Positions 23,399-32,034 of a stretch of DNA of 64,000 nucleotides are shown here, piece after piece. The stretch is taken from NCBI GenBank assembly GCA_910586825.1, contig CAJUJF010000005.1, forward strand, positions 1-64,000. The letters run 5' to 3'. Each line of letters starts with the position of its first letter. Within the stretch, counting starts at the first letter, position 1. Source of the stretch: an uncultured Christensenellaceae bacterium (GTDB lineage: Bacteria > Bacillota > Clostridia > Christensenellales > Borkfalkiaceae). The notes under the pieces are model-generated. The model searched no databases and was not told where the DNA came from. It saw nothing but the letters and a program-made list of their open reading frames with translations. The translations under genes and the position numbers were made by a program.

Positions 23399-24195
23399 AA
23401 AGAAATCTCCTTTAAAATTTCCCGCAGTTTATAGGCGACGCCGCCCTCGCGGTTGGAGGGAACGGTGTCGGCGATCAGTTTTTTCAGGGGCGGATAGGCG
23501 TTTTCGGTCACGTAGGCCCGCCCGCATTCGCAGAGCATTTCGTAGTCGTTCATGTGATCGCCGAACGCCACGCATTCGCTTTTGTCGAAGGAGAAATGGC
23601 CGCGCAGGAAACGGATCGCTTCGCCCTTGTCGGCGGTCGGGGCGGATACGTCGCACCAGTCGCGTCCCGATTGGATGGTGCGCAGGCGGGGGAGTTTGGG
23701 CGGGAGCACGCGGATGCCGTTTTCCGCCGCCGCGATTTCGTCGAATACCGCGATTTTGCAGATCGGCTCTTTGCCGATCACCGTTTCCAGATTTTCCACT
23801 TTGACGCAGGCGTCGTAGGAGGCGAAGGCGTAATCGCGGAAGGGCTGTTCGTCGTTTTCTATGTACGAACTCTCCGTGCCGCAGAGCATGGGGCGCAGAT
23901 GCGGCGTCGCGCGGACGGCGTCTAAGGCTTCTTTCGCCTCTTGATCGGGGATCGGGTTGAGGTGGAGCGTTTTTCCCCGATATTTCACGAGCGCGCCGTT
24001 TTCGCAGACGAATACGACTTTGTCGAGCACGGGCGCGAAAAACCGTTTCAGACTTGCGTACTGCCGTCCGCTCGCGGGTGCGAACAGAACGCCGCGCGCC
24101 CACAGCGCTTCGATCAGTTCGAAAATTCCGTCGGGCAGCCGGCGTTCGTCGTCGAGCAGGGTGCCGTCAAGATCGGTTGCGATAAATTTGATCAT
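23395..24195 (-). CDS. Cof-type HAD-IIB family phosphatase
   Basis: A sugar-phosphate or phosphorylated-cofactor hydrolase of the Cof/YkrA group. Motif I is DLDGTLLDDE (residues 8-17), motif II is in FAPASGRQY, and motif IV is FGDHMNDYEML with the metal-binding aspartates. The C2-type cap lies between about 85 and 190. The length, 266 aa, is standard. It sits between cardiolipin synthase (26 bp upstream) and the phosphodiesterase (4-bp overlap). Substrates of this family overlap broadly, so none is assigned. Confidence 0.92.
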   Translation of the reverse strand: MIKFIATDLDGTLLDDERRLPDGIFELIEALWARGVLFAPASGRQYASLKRFFAPVLDKVVFVCENGALVKYRGKTLHLNPIPDQEAKEALDAVRATPHLRPMLCGTESSYIENDEQPFRDYAFASYDACVKVENLETVIGKEPICKIAVFDEIAAAENGIRVLPPKLPRLRTIQSGRDWCDVSAPTADKGEAIRFLRGHFSFDKSECVAFGDHMNDYEMLCECGRAYVTENAYPPLKKLIADTVPSNREGGVAYKLREILKEISL

Positions 24196-24221
24196 ATAGT
24201 TTCCCGTCTTGTATTATTTCT

Positions 24222-25634
24222 CTACATCAGCGGCGCGAACGGGCGCACGAAAACGAGCAGAATTTTTTCGAAGAGTTTCGCGCGTCCGACGGGCGTTCCC
24301 GCTTCCCAGCAGGCGAGAAAGTCCTCCGTCAGCGCGCGGGCGAGCGGTTCGTCGTCTACCGCGAGACCGCATTCCGCCTGCAAGTACAGACTTCTGTAAT
24401 CGAGGTTATAGCTGGAAACGAAGGAATATCTTCCGTCCGTCACGATGCTCTTGGCGTGCAGGAATCCCGCCGTGTATTCGCGGACTTGCACGCCCGCGCG
24501 GATCAGTTCCCGCGCGAACGCGCGGGAGAGAAGAAAGGTCGTCTTTTTGTCGGGGATATGCGGGATCATGATCCGCACGTCCGTTCCCGCCGCCGCGGCC
24601 CGTTTGAGTTCTGCGAGCAGGACGGCGTCGGGCGCGAGATAGGGGGTGTTGCAGTATGCGAAGCGTTCCGCCCGAGAAATCATCGCGCCGATCGCCGCCG
24701 CGCCCTTTCTCGGTTCCGTATCCGCCGCGCAGTCCGAGATCGCCGCGCAGGGGATCTCTCCGCTCTGCGGTTCGGGGAGCGGAGGCAGGGGGATCCCCGT
24801 CTCTTCCGCGATCATGCGGGCGAGCCGCATCGCGGGCGTTCCGCTCACTCTGAGCGCGCTGTCTTTCCAATGCCCGAACCGGATTTTTTCGCCCGTGTAT
24901 TCGTCGGCGAGGTTGATCCCGCCCACATAGCCGATCTCACCGTCGATCACCGCGATCTTGCGGTGGTTTCTGCGGTTGAGGTCGCTCGGCGGGAAGCGCA
25001 GGGGGCGGGCGATCGCGACGCGGATTCCCGCGCGTTCCATTTCCTTCGGGAACCGCCGCGGCAGGGTGAGGGAACACCCGAAGCCGTCGTATATCAGACG
25101 GACATCCAGACCCTCTTTCGCTTTGTCCCTCAGGATCGGAAACACGTCTCCGAAGAACCCGCCCTGTTCCACGATATAGTATTCGAGAAAAATGCACTTC
25201 CGCGCATCCGAGAGGTCGGAGAGCAGTTTTCGTTTCATTTCTCCGCCGACGGGGAAATATTCCGCGTCGGTCGCGTACAGGACTTCCGCGTCCGCGTCTC
25301 CGAGCGCGGCAAGGTATCCGATCGTGCCGTCTTGCGCGCGGCGTCCTGCCGCCGCGCGGCGGCAGGGTTTTCTGCGCAAAAGGAAACAGAGCAGCGTGCC
25401 GACCCAGGGCAGAAGAACGAGCAGAATGAATTTTGAAATTTTACATTCCGGCGTGTCGCGCGAAGCCGCCAAAAAAAGCGCTGCGGCGAGCGCAAACAGC
25501 CGTTCCGCAATCGCGATGGGGGCGAGTGCGCGGGGCAGTCGGATCGCCGCGGCGCAGATGAGCAGCGCGCAAAGAATACAAAGAAGCACGCACGGGAATA
25601 GTTTTCCGCCGAAAAATTTCTGGAGTTTACGCAT
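24222..25634 (-). CDS. cls: Cardiolipin synthase (phospholipase D family)
   Basis: Condenses two phosphatidylglycerols to cardiolipin at the membrane. Two N-terminal membrane helices (about 13-32 and 38-58) and a third near 67-85 precede two HKD motifs. The first is HRKIAVIDG in NRRNHRKIAVIDGEIGYVGG and the second is HAKSIVTDG in FLHAKSIVTDGRYSFVSSYN. At 470 aa it matches Firmicutes Cls. It is second in the minus-strand run adh-cls-HAD-yfcE. PLD-family members can have other phosphatidyl-transfer roles, but the membrane helices plus both HKD motifs favour Cls. Confidence 0.93.
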   Translation of the reverse strand: MRKLQKFFGGKLFPCVLLCILCALLICAAAIRLPRALAPIAIAERLFALAAALFLAASRDTPECKISKFILLVLLPWVGTLLCFLLRRKPCRRAAAGRRAQDGTIGYLAALGDADAEVLYATDAEYFPVGGEMKRKLLSDLSDARKCIFLEYYIVEQGGFFGDVFPILRDKAKEGLDVRLIYDGFGCSLTLPRRFPKEMERAGIRVAIARPLRFPPSDLNRRNHRKIAVIDGEIGYVGGINLADEYTGEKIRFGHWKDSALRVSGTPAMRLARMIAEETGIPLPPLPEPQSGEIPCAAISDCAADTEPRKGAAAIGAMISRAERFAYCNTPYLAPDAVLLAELKRAAAAGTDVRIMIPHIPDKKTTFLLSRAFARELIRAGVQVREYTAGFLHAKSIVTDGRYSFVSSYNLDYRSLYLQAECGLAVDDEPLARALTEDFLACWEAGTPVGRAKLFEKILLVFVRPFAPLM

Positions 25635-25684
25635 GATGTATCCGGCGGAACGTCGATATGTACCGTGCGTGCGAAAAAGCGAAA

Positions 25685-26695
25685 TTACAGCAGATCCGCG
25701 TAAGTGAAGCTGTCGATATCCCGTTCCGTCCGCGCCGCGTATTCCTCCATAAAGGGGATCACGTCGTTTTCTTTCACGCAGTTCGCGTGGAAGCGTTCGG
25801 GGCTGACGGCTTTGTTTGCCACGAGGTTGATGGCGGTTTCAAGGTATTCGATACAGTTGGAGATGCAGTCTACGGAGAGCTGTTTGCGCAGCGCGAGGTT
25901 CAGATCGAGCTTTACGCCGCAAGGCGGCTGTCCGCTGACGACGATGCGCGCTTGCCGCGCGCAGACGCGGAAGGGGATTTCGGCGTCGTTGCCGGAGGCG
26001 CCCGTTACGTATACCGCGCCGTCCGCAAGTCTGCCGCCCGTGATCGTCCCGACGTTTTCGACGAGAGATTCGTCGGCGAGCATGGAATAGTACACGCCCG
26101 TATTGCGGGCGAAGTTCAGTCGTTCCGCATCGGAGTCGATCAGCACGGGCGCGGCCTGCTGATATATGAGCATTTGGCATACGAGCATGCCGAGAATATT
26201 CGCGCCGAGCACCGCGATATGCTGACCCTTCTGCGCGTCGAGCGCTTCCACCGTCGCTTGGGCAAACGCGACGTGGTGGAGCAAAAGCGCCTGATTGTCG
26301 CTGACGGAGTCGGGCAGGGGCGTCATTTCTTCGGGGGAGAGATAGACGAGGTCGCGGAGGAATCCGTCTTTCGTCTGTCCGCAGATTTCGATGTCGTCTT
26401 CTGTGAAGTCCCGTTTCGCCGTGCCGCCGTCGGGGGCGGGGACGAAGGCGTGCAGGACCACGCGCGTGCCTTTGGGAAAAAGCGGGTTTTCCGTTTCCTC
26501 CGCGATCATTCCGATCGCGAATTGCCCCGGAATGAGAGGGTGCACGATTCTGGACGAACCGAGGTAGGTTTCCGCGTCGCTGTTTCCGATCAGAACTTTG
26601 GTAACGCGCACTTTTATTTTGCCCGCTACCGGTTCCGGAATTGCACTTTCCGTTTTTTCAAGCTTGCCCGCGCCGGTGAGCTTCCAAACGTTCAT
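25685..26695 (-). CDS. Medium-chain dehydrogenase/reductase family protein
   Basis: An MDR (alcohol dehydrogenase-like) protein with an N-terminal GroES-like part (VRVTKVLIGNSDAETYLG, then GQFAIGMIAEE) and a C-terminal Rossmann fold with IAVLGANILGMLVCQ and an acidic residue at VLIDSD for NAD(H). The catalytic zinc ligands of classical ADHs are not evident; the usual GHE is replaced by GQF, so a zinc-free or altered enzyme is possible. The open frame extends upstream but GGAGG just before ATG 26695 sets the start (336 aa). It is first in an operon with cls under the promoter at 26784-26812. Substrate unknown; the pairing with cls may be incidental. Confidence 0.8.
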   Translation of the reverse strand: MNVWKLTGAGKLEKTESAIPEPVAGKIKVRVTKVLIGNSDAETYLGSSRIVHPLIPGQFAIGMIAEETENPLFPKGTRVVLHAFVPAPDGGTAKRDFTEDDIEICGQTKDGFLRDLVYLSPEEMTPLPDSVSDNQALLLHHVAFAQATVEALDAQKGQHIAVLGANILGMLVCQMLIYQQAAPVLIDSDAERLNFARNTGVYYSMLADESLVENVGTITGGRLADGAVYVTGASGNDAEIPFRVCARQARIVVSGQPPCGVKLDLNLALRKQLSVDCISNCIEYLETAINLVANKAVSPERFHANCVKENDVIPFMEEYAARTERDIDSFTYADLL

Positions 26696-26783
26696 ACTGC
26701 CTCCTTGATGCAATTTTCGCAGTTCGCAGTTATTTATGCTTTCGCTTTGCGGATCGGTGCCGCAAAGGCATTTCGATACTTTC

Positions 26784-26812
26784 ATTATACTCCAAGAGAA
26801 TGCGTTTTGCAA
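26784..26812 (-). promoter_or_regulatory. Sigma-A promoter of the dehydrogenase-cls operon
   Basis: On the minus strand TTGCAA (26812-26807), 17-bp spacer, TATAAT (26789-26784). Confidence 0.8.
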
Positions 26813-26912
26813 GCGTTTGGATCGCAAAACCCGATTTTTGCCGTTTTCCCGTCCGCCGCTTTAAAAAAGTAAGCGCAAGCGGGAAGTTTTTTCGTTTGGC
26901 TTTCAAAATCAG

Positions 26913-26941
26913 TTGACGAAAGCTTTGAAAACGGATATAAT
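26913..26941 (+). promoter_or_regulatory. Sigma-A promoter of rpmE
   Basis: TTGACG (26913-26918), 17-bp spacer, TATAAT (26936-26941). Confidence 0.8.
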
Positions 26942-26982
26942 TGGTTTTGCACATTAAGAATTTCCGAGTGAGGTGAACGGAT

Positions 26983-27186
26983 ATGAAAGCGGATATTCAT
27001 CCCAAATATCACGAAGTAACGGTCGTCTGCGCTTGCGGCGAGACCTTTAAAACGGGTACGACGAAGGACGTGGAGACGCTGAAAGTGGATATTTGCAGCA
27101 AATGCCATCCTTTCTTTACGGGCAGGCAGAAGCTCGTCGATACCGGCGGACGCGTGGATAAGTTCAAGAAGAGATACGGTATTTAA
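26983..27186 (+). CDS. rpmE: 50S ribosomal protein L31, zinc-binding type
   Basis: A small 50S protein at the subunit interface. MKADIHPKYHEVTV is the standard N-terminus, and the four zinc ligands are present: C16, C18, C38 and C41. This is therefore the C+ form that is lost under zinc limitation, when a C- paralogue takes over. At 67 aa it has the usual length. GAGGTGA precedes the ATG. A hairpin follows and then yqhQ-prmC and prfA, the common Clostridia order. Confidence 0.97.
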   Translation: MKADIHPKYHEVTVVCACGETFKTGTTKDVETLKVDICSKCHPFFTGRQKLVDTGGRVDKFKKRYGI

Positions 27187-27187
27187 C

Positions 27188-27226
27188 AGCAATCAGCCTC
27201 CTCACGAAGAGGCTGATTGCTATTTC
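27188..27226 (+). terminator. Hairpin after rpmE, probable weak terminator
   Basis: AGCAATCAGCCTC and GAGGCTGATTGCT form a 13-bp perfect stem with an 8-base loop, followed only by ATTTC. The poor U-run would allow read-through into yqhQ-prmC, which has no clear promoter of its own. Confidence 0.7.
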
Positions 27227-27248
27227 ATGACTTTAAACGGGTATTCGT

Positions 27249-29081
27249 ATGAAAAAGACAAATCGTACTTATATCGGCGGGCAAGCGGTGGTCAGCGGGG
27301 TCATGATGCGCGGAAAGCGCGGAATGGCGACCGTCGTGCGCGACGATAAAGGGGAATTACATACGGAAGCAAAACGGATTACTCCGCCGGAAAAGCGGAG
27401 CGTTTTCACGCGGATTCCTTTTGTTCGCGGGATCGTGAATTTCGTAAGCACGCTCGTTGTCGGCATGGGGACCATGTTGCGCAGTTCGGAAGTCGCTTTT
27501 TCGGAAGAGGAGACGCCTTCCAAATTTTCCAAATGGCTCGAAGAGAAGTGGAATGCCAGCACGGGCGATCTTTTGACGGCGCTTGCCGCGATCGCGGGAA
27601 TCTTGATCGCGCTCGCGCTGTTCCTGTTTCTTCCCGGACTGTTCACGCGGCTGATCGCGGGCGCGGTTCCGGCGGTCGCCGATCGGGGAAAGATCTGGTA
27701 CAGCCTGATCGAGGGCGGGTTCCGTCTCGTCATATTTATTCTGTATATCGTGTTTACGCTGTTGTTGCCCTCCATGCGGGATACCTATCGCTATCACGGC
27801 GCGGAACATAAGACGATCAACTGTTACGAATGCGGTTTGCCGCTCACCAAGGAGAACGTGAAAAAGTGTTCCCGTTTGCACGATCGGTGCGGCACGACGT
27901 TTATTTTCATCGTCATGATCGTTTCCATCCTCATGTTCGCGCTTGCGAATTGGGTGCTGTTCGGCGTATTGCAGTTCAATCCCAGCAGTCAGTTTTTATC
28001 GAACGCCGTTTCGTATCTGATCAAACTGGCGTTACTTCCCGTCGTTGCGGGAATTTCCTACGAGCTTCTCAAATTCTTCGCGCTCTTTCAGGGGCCGTTG
28101 GTCGTCTTGTTCAAAGTGCCGGGATACCTGTTGCAAAAACTCACGACGAAGGAGCCGGACGAAGAGATGATCGAATGCGCGATTCTGGCGTTCGAAAAGG
28201 TGCTCGATATGGATGCGAATCCCGATTCGCCGGAAAAAATGTTCGCCACTTCCGGAAAACTTTCGAAACTTGCGGAGACGATGAAAAAACATTTTGCGGA
28301 GAAGGGGATCGACGAGTCGGACGCGGAATGGATCCTGAGTCTTACGCTGAATATTCCCCGCAGCGCGCTGGGAACGGAGCGGCATATTTCGCAGGCGGCG
28401 TGCAAACAGATTCTCTCCGTCTACGAACAACGGCTTACGGGACGCCCGCTTTGGTACATCTACGGCAATACGGAATTTTACGGCTATCAGTTCAAGGTGG
28501 ACGAACGGGTGCTGATTCCCCGTCCCGAAACGGAGATCCTCGTCCGTCAGGCGGTGTCCGCGCTCAAAGACGGAGACGCGGTTCTCGACCTTTGCACGGG
28601 CAGCGGCGCGGTTGCCGTTTCCGTCGCGTGCGAAGCGGCGAAGGATAAGAACGTCAGCGTGACCGCGACGGATATTTCCGCGGAAGCGCTCGAAATTGCG
28701 CGCGAAAACGCGCGCGTCAACAAAGCGAACGTAACCTTTTTGAAATCCGATCTGTTCGAGAAAGTGCGCGGCAGGTTCGAACTGATCACGGCGAATCCGC
28801 CTTACGTCAAGAGCGGGGAGATCGGCACGCTGCCCAAGGACGTGCGCGAATTCGAGCCGCACCTTGCGCTGGACGGCGGCGTGGACGGATTGGATTTTTA
28901 TCGCAGGATCGCGCAGAAGATCAATCGCTATATCGCCCGCGGCGGACTTTGTATCTTGGAAGTCGGCGAGGATCAGGCGCAGGACGTGATCCGTATTTTC
29001 CGCGAAAATTCGCGTTGCGATTTCGCGATGGTGGTGAAAGATCTCAACGGCGTAGAACGCGTCGTGAAAATCGGTTTTTGA
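27249..29081 (+). CDS. prmC: Fusion of YqhQ-like DUF1385 membrane protein and PrmC release-factor methyltransferase
   Basis: One uninterrupted frame of 610 aa. Residues 1 to about 320 are DUF1385/YqhQ: YIGGQAVVSGVMMRGK (8-23), four or so membrane helices, and YHGAEHKT (182-189) with the cysteines that follow. Residues about 330-610 are PrmC: a helical N-domain with RPLWYIYGNTEF, LIPRPETE (422-429), the SAM motif DLCTGSGAVA and catalytic NPPY (516-519). PrmC methylates the GGQ glutamine of release factors, and prfA follows four bases later. In many Clostridia the two are separate neighbouring genes. There is no strong ribosome site, so the start is chosen by homology. Fusion would tether the methyltransferase to the membrane. 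Confidence 0.92.
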   Translation: MKKTNRTYIGGQAVVSGVMMRGKRGMATVVRDDKGELHTEAKRITPPEKRSVFTRIPFVRGIVNFVSTLVVGMGTMLRSSEVAFSEEETPSKFSKWLEEKWNASTGDLLTALAAIAGILIALALFLFLPGLFTRLIAGAVPAVADRGKIWYSLIEGGFRLVIFILYIVFTLLLPSMRDTYRYHGAEHKTINCYECGLPLTKENVKKCSRLHDRCGTTFIFIVMIVSILMFALANWVLFGVLQFNPSSQFLSNAVSYLIKLALLPVVAGISYELLKFFALFQGPLVVLFKVPGYLLQKLTTKEPDEEMIECAILAFEKVLDMDANPDSPEKMFATSGKLSKLAETMKKHFAEKGIDESDAEWILSLTLNIPRSALGTERHISQAACKQILSVYEQRLTGRPLWYIYGNTEFYGYQFKVDERVLIPRPETEILVRQAVSALKDGDAVLDLCTGSGAVAVSVACEAAKDKNVSVTATDISAEALEIARENARVNKANVTFLKSDLFEKVRGRFELITANPPYVKSGEIGTLPKDVREFEPHLALDGGVDGLDFYRRIAQKINRYIARGGLCILEVGEDQAQDVIRIFRENSRCDFAMVVKDLNGVERVVKIGF

Positions 29082-29084
29082 CGC

Positions 29085-30137
29085 ATGTTTTCCAAACTCA
29101 AAGAAATTTACGCGCGATACGAAAAACTTTCGGAGCGGCTTGCGGATCCCGCCGTCCTGTCGGACATGGAACTCTGGACGAAACTGTCCAAAGACAGGGC
29201 GGAGATCGAAGAGGTCTCCGAGGCGTACCGCGCTTATCTTAAAAAAGAAGGGGAAATGAACGCCGCTCTGGCGGAAGCGGAGGCGGAGACGGGCGAAATG
29301 CGCGAACTTCTGCTCGAAGAAGGCAGGGCGCTGAAAGAGTCGCTTGCCGACGCGGAGACGGCGTTGAAGATCCTGTTGCTGCCCAAAGACAAAAACGACG
29401 AGCGCAACTGCACGCTCGAAATCCGTGCGGGCGCGGGCGGAGAAGAAGCGGCGCTGTTCGCCTATAAGCTATACCGCATGTATATGGGGTATTGCGAAAA
29501 ACACCGTTTGAAGTGGGAGGTCATCGACCTCAACGAAACGGAACTCGGCGGCATGAAAGAAGCCGTGATCGGCATCGAAGGGAAGGGCGCGTACAAGCGC
29601 TTGAAATACGAAAGCGGGGTTCACCGCGTCCAACGCGTTCCCGAAACGGAATCGCAGGGCAGGATCCACACGTCCACCTGTACGGTCGCCGTGCTTCCGG
29701 AGGCGGAGGACGTGGAAGTGGAGATCCGCGACGAGGATATCCGCGTCGACCTGTTCCGTTCCTCCGGCGCGGGCGGGCAGAAGGTGAACAAGACGGAGAC
29801 GGCGATCCGCATTACCCATTTCCCGACGGGCATCGTCGTGACGTGTCAGGACGAGAGGAGTCAGCTGAAAAACAAAGATAAAGCGTTTCGCGTGTTGCGC
29901 ACGCGGCTGTACGATTACTATAACGGCAAAGCGAGTTCGCAGGAAGCGCAAAACCGCAAAAGTCTGGTGGGAACGGGGGACAGGAGCGAACGCATTCGCA
30001 CGTACAATTTCCCGCAGAGCCGTATCACCGATCACAGGATCGGCATGAGCGTTCATTCCATGGAGGCGTTTCTTTCGGGCGAAATGGACGAGATGATCGA
30101 CGCGCTTGCCCGCGCGGATACGGAGGTGCTGGGCTGA
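29085..30137 (+). CDS. prfA: Peptide chain release factor 1
   Basis: Recognises UAA and UAG and triggers peptide release. The codon-reading tripeptide is PET in VQRVPETESQGRIHTST (PxT in RF1). The catalytic GGQ lies in SSGAGGQKVNKTETAIR, followed by the methylation-region sequence. Length 350 aa is typical, and no internal frameshift (an RF2 feature) is present. It starts four bases after the PrmC domain that modifies its glutamine, so enzyme and substrate are co-expressed. Confidence 0.97.
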   Translation: MFSKLKEIYARYEKLSERLADPAVLSDMELWTKLSKDRAEIEEVSEAYRAYLKKEGEMNAALAEAEAETGEMRELLLEEGRALKESLADAETALKILLLPKDKNDERNCTLEIRAGAGGEEAALFAYKLYRMYMGYCEKHRLKWEVIDLNETELGGMKEAVIGIEGKGAYKRLKYESGVHRVQRVPETESQGRIHTSTCTVAVLPEAEDVEVEIRDEDIRVDLFRSSGAGGQKVNKTETAIRITHFPTGIVVTCQDERSQLKNKDKAFRVLRTRLYDYYNGKASSQEAQNRKSLVGTGDRSERIRTYNFPQSRITDHRIGMSVHSMEAFLSGEMDEMIDALARADTEVLG

Positions 30138-30196
30138 TTCGCCCGCGCCCGAAACGATTTCTTCCGGATCCAATTTTAACAAGGCAGGAAACATAC

Positions 30197-31396
30197 ATGA
30201 AAGAAAGACTTGCAAAGCGGATGGGTACGATTTCTCCGTCGCTGACGCTCGCGATCAGCGCGAAAGCCAAGGCGATGAAGGCGGAAGGCGAAAACGTGAT
30301 CTCCTTCGGCGTCGGCGAACCGGATTTCAATACGCCCGAGCATATTTGCGAAGCGGCGATCGACGCGATCGAAAAAGGGCATACCAAGTACACGCCTTCT
30401 TCGGGGCTTCCCGAACTTCGCCGTGCGATTTGCAGTAAGTTCCGCCGCGACAACGGGTTGGACTACGAACCCTCGCAGATCATCGTGTCGAGCGGCGCGA
30501 AACATTCTATTTTCAACGCGTGTTTCGCGATTTTGAACGAGGGGGACGAGGTCGTCATTCCCGCGCCCTATTGGCTCACCTATCCCGAAGTGGTGAAAGT
30601 GTGCGGCGGCGTGCCCGTCGTGATCAAGGCGAGCAAAAAGACGGGTTTCAAGATCACGCCCGAACAGCTCAAAGCGGCGATCACGCACAAGACGAAACTG
30701 TTTATCTTCAATTCTCCCAGCAATCCCACGGGAGCGGTCTATTCGGAAGCGGAAGTGCGCGCGCTCGCGGCGGTCTGCGAGGAGGCGGGCATCTTCGTGC
30801 TTTCCGACGAAATTTACGAGAAGCTGGTGTACGGGGAAGTGAAGCCGTTCTCCATGGCGGCGTGTTCGGAGAAGATGAAGGAGCTTACGATCACCGTAAA
30901 CGGCGTCTCCAAAACGTATGCCATGACGGGCTGGCGCGTGGGGTATCTCGCCGCGCCCAAGGACGTCGCGAAAGCGATCGATTCCTTCCAGAGTCATGCG
31001 ACGAGCAACGCCAATTCGATCGCGCAGTACGCGACGATCCGCGCGCTCAATTCGCCGGGCGCCGCGGTCGAAGAGATGGTCGCGCGGTTCGCCCGCCGCC
31101 GTTTGGCGATGATCGAACGCATTTCCGACATGCAGGGCGCGTATTGCATTATTCCCGACGGCGCGTTTTACGCGATGCTGGTCGTGAGCGGCACGTACGG
31201 GAAACGGTTCGGCAGTACGCTGATCCACGATTCGGTGAGTTTTTCCGATTGCTTGCTCGACGCGGCGAAGGTCGCGGTCGTACCGGGCGTTTCTTTCGGC
31301 GCGGACGAATGCGTGCGGCTTTCCTACTCGCTTTCGATGGAAGATATGTTGGAAGGGCTTGACAGAATCGACGCGTTTATCCAGAGTTTGCAGTAA
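30197..31396 (+). CDS. aspC: Pyridoxal-phosphate aminotransferase, aspartate aminotransferase type
   Basis: A class I/II aminotransferase of the I-gamma (AspB/PatA) group, transferring amino groups between aspartate or similar donors and 2-oxoglutarate. Visible are FGVGEPDFNTPEHI, YTPSSGLPELR, SSGAKHSIFN, NSPSNPTGAVY, SDEIYEKLVY and the PLP lysine K239 in NGVSKTYAMTGWRVGY. The C-terminal arginine region VRLSYS is intact. Length 399 aa is normal. AGGCAGGAAA lies before the ATG. It may be read from prfA (59-bp gap). Amino-acid preference cannot be fixed from sequence. Confidence 0.92.
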   Translation: MKERLAKRMGTISPSLTLAISAKAKAMKAEGENVISFGVGEPDFNTPEHICEAAIDAIEKGHTKYTPSSGLPELRRAICSKFRRDNGLDYEPSQIIVSSGAKHSIFNACFAILNEGDEVVIPAPYWLTYPEVVKVCGGVPVVIKASKKTGFKITPEQLKAAITHKTKLFIFNSPSNPTGAVYSEAEVRALAAVCEEAGIFVLSDEIYEKLVYGEVKPFSMAACSEKMKELTITVNGVSKTYAMTGWRVGYLAAPKDVAKAIDSFQSHATSNANSIAQYATIRALNSPGAAVEEMVARFARRRLAMIERISDMQGAYCIIPDGAFYAMLVVSGTYGKRFGSTLIHDSVSFSDCLLDAAKVAVVPGVSFGADECVRLSYSLSMEDMLEGLDRIDAFIQSLQ

Positions 31397-31443
31397 ACTG
31401 CGGGAAAAACACGAAAAAATTTCACGCTTTTTTCGAAAAGCAC

Positions 31444-31472
31444 TTGAAATGTACGCAAAAACTTGATAGAAT
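31444..31472 (+). promoter_or_regulatory. Promoter of the P-loop protein gene
   Basis: TTGAAA (31444-31449), 17-bp spacer, TAGAAT (31467-31472). Confidence 0.65.
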
Positions 31473-31510
31473 AATAATACAGAACACGCCGAAAGGCTTT
31501 GGAGGATGGT

Positions 31511-31918
31511 ATGATTAAAATTATTTGCGGTCCGAAAGGAAGCGGAAAAACGAAGCGGATTATCGATGCGGCGAACGAAGCCGTCAAGACTGCGAAAGGG
31601 CATCTGATTTTCGTGACCGATACCAAAAGATATATGTACGATTTAAAGCGCGAGATCCGTTTTATCGACGTGAGCGATTATTCGATCGCGGGCGAGGACG
31701 CGCTGTGCGGGTTCGTGAAAGGCGCGATCGCGGGCGGCTATGACAACGAATATCTGTACGTGGACGGGATCGCACGGATCGCGGGCAAACAGTTGAAAGA
31801 CATGGCGCAGTTTTTCTATATGATCGAAAAACTCGCGCAGTTGCGCGATCTGCACGTGTATATCACTTGCAGCTGTGCGGAAGAGGAGCTTCCCGATTTC
31901 GCGAAGAAGTATCTTTGA
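31511..31918 (+). CDS. Small P-loop NTPase-like protein (135 aa)
   Basis: The frame opens at 31499, but the GGAGG at 31503 makes ATG 31511 the start. Walker A is GPKGSGKTK (residues 7-15). A short strand-rich core follows, with LIFVTDTKRYMYDLKREIRF and EYLYVDGIARIAG, where YVDG may act as Walker B, and a C-terminal strand LHVYITCSCAEEELP. Such short proteins are often labelled PilT-like in Clostridia, but there is no pilus locus here and the protein is less than half the size of PilT. A nucleotide-binding role is supported; the process is unknown. Confidence 0.8.
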   Translation: MIKIICGPKGSGKTKRIIDAANEAVKTAKGHLIFVTDTKRYMYDLKREIRFIDVSDYSIAGEDALCGFVKGAIAGGYDNEYLYVDGIARIAGKQLKDMAQFFYMIEKLAQLRDLHVYITCSCAEEELPDFAKKYL

Positions 31919-31984
31919 GCGATCGGAAGTCTTGAATTTGTGCGGCGCGGCGCACGCTTCGCCGCCGGCAATTTCGAATGTAGA

Positions 31985-32009
31985 CCCTTCCTCCGAAACG
32001 GGGGAAGGG
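31985..32009 (+). promoter_or_regulatory. GC-rich hairpin in the thrC leader
   Basis: CCCTTCCTCCG and CGGGGGAAGGG pair over 11 bp (one G-U) with a 3-base loop, 26 bases before thrC. No U-run follows, so it is not a normal terminator. No T-box or known riboswitch core is visible in the 116-bp gap. It may be an attenuator or RNA-stability element. Confidence 0.5.
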
Positions 32010-32034
32010 TAAATCCTAATTTAGCAGGTAGAAT

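Noticed and set aside
31511..31918. Twitching-motility PilT
   Set aside because: Only a Walker A and short core are present in 135 aa, without PilT Asp/His boxes or pilus genes.
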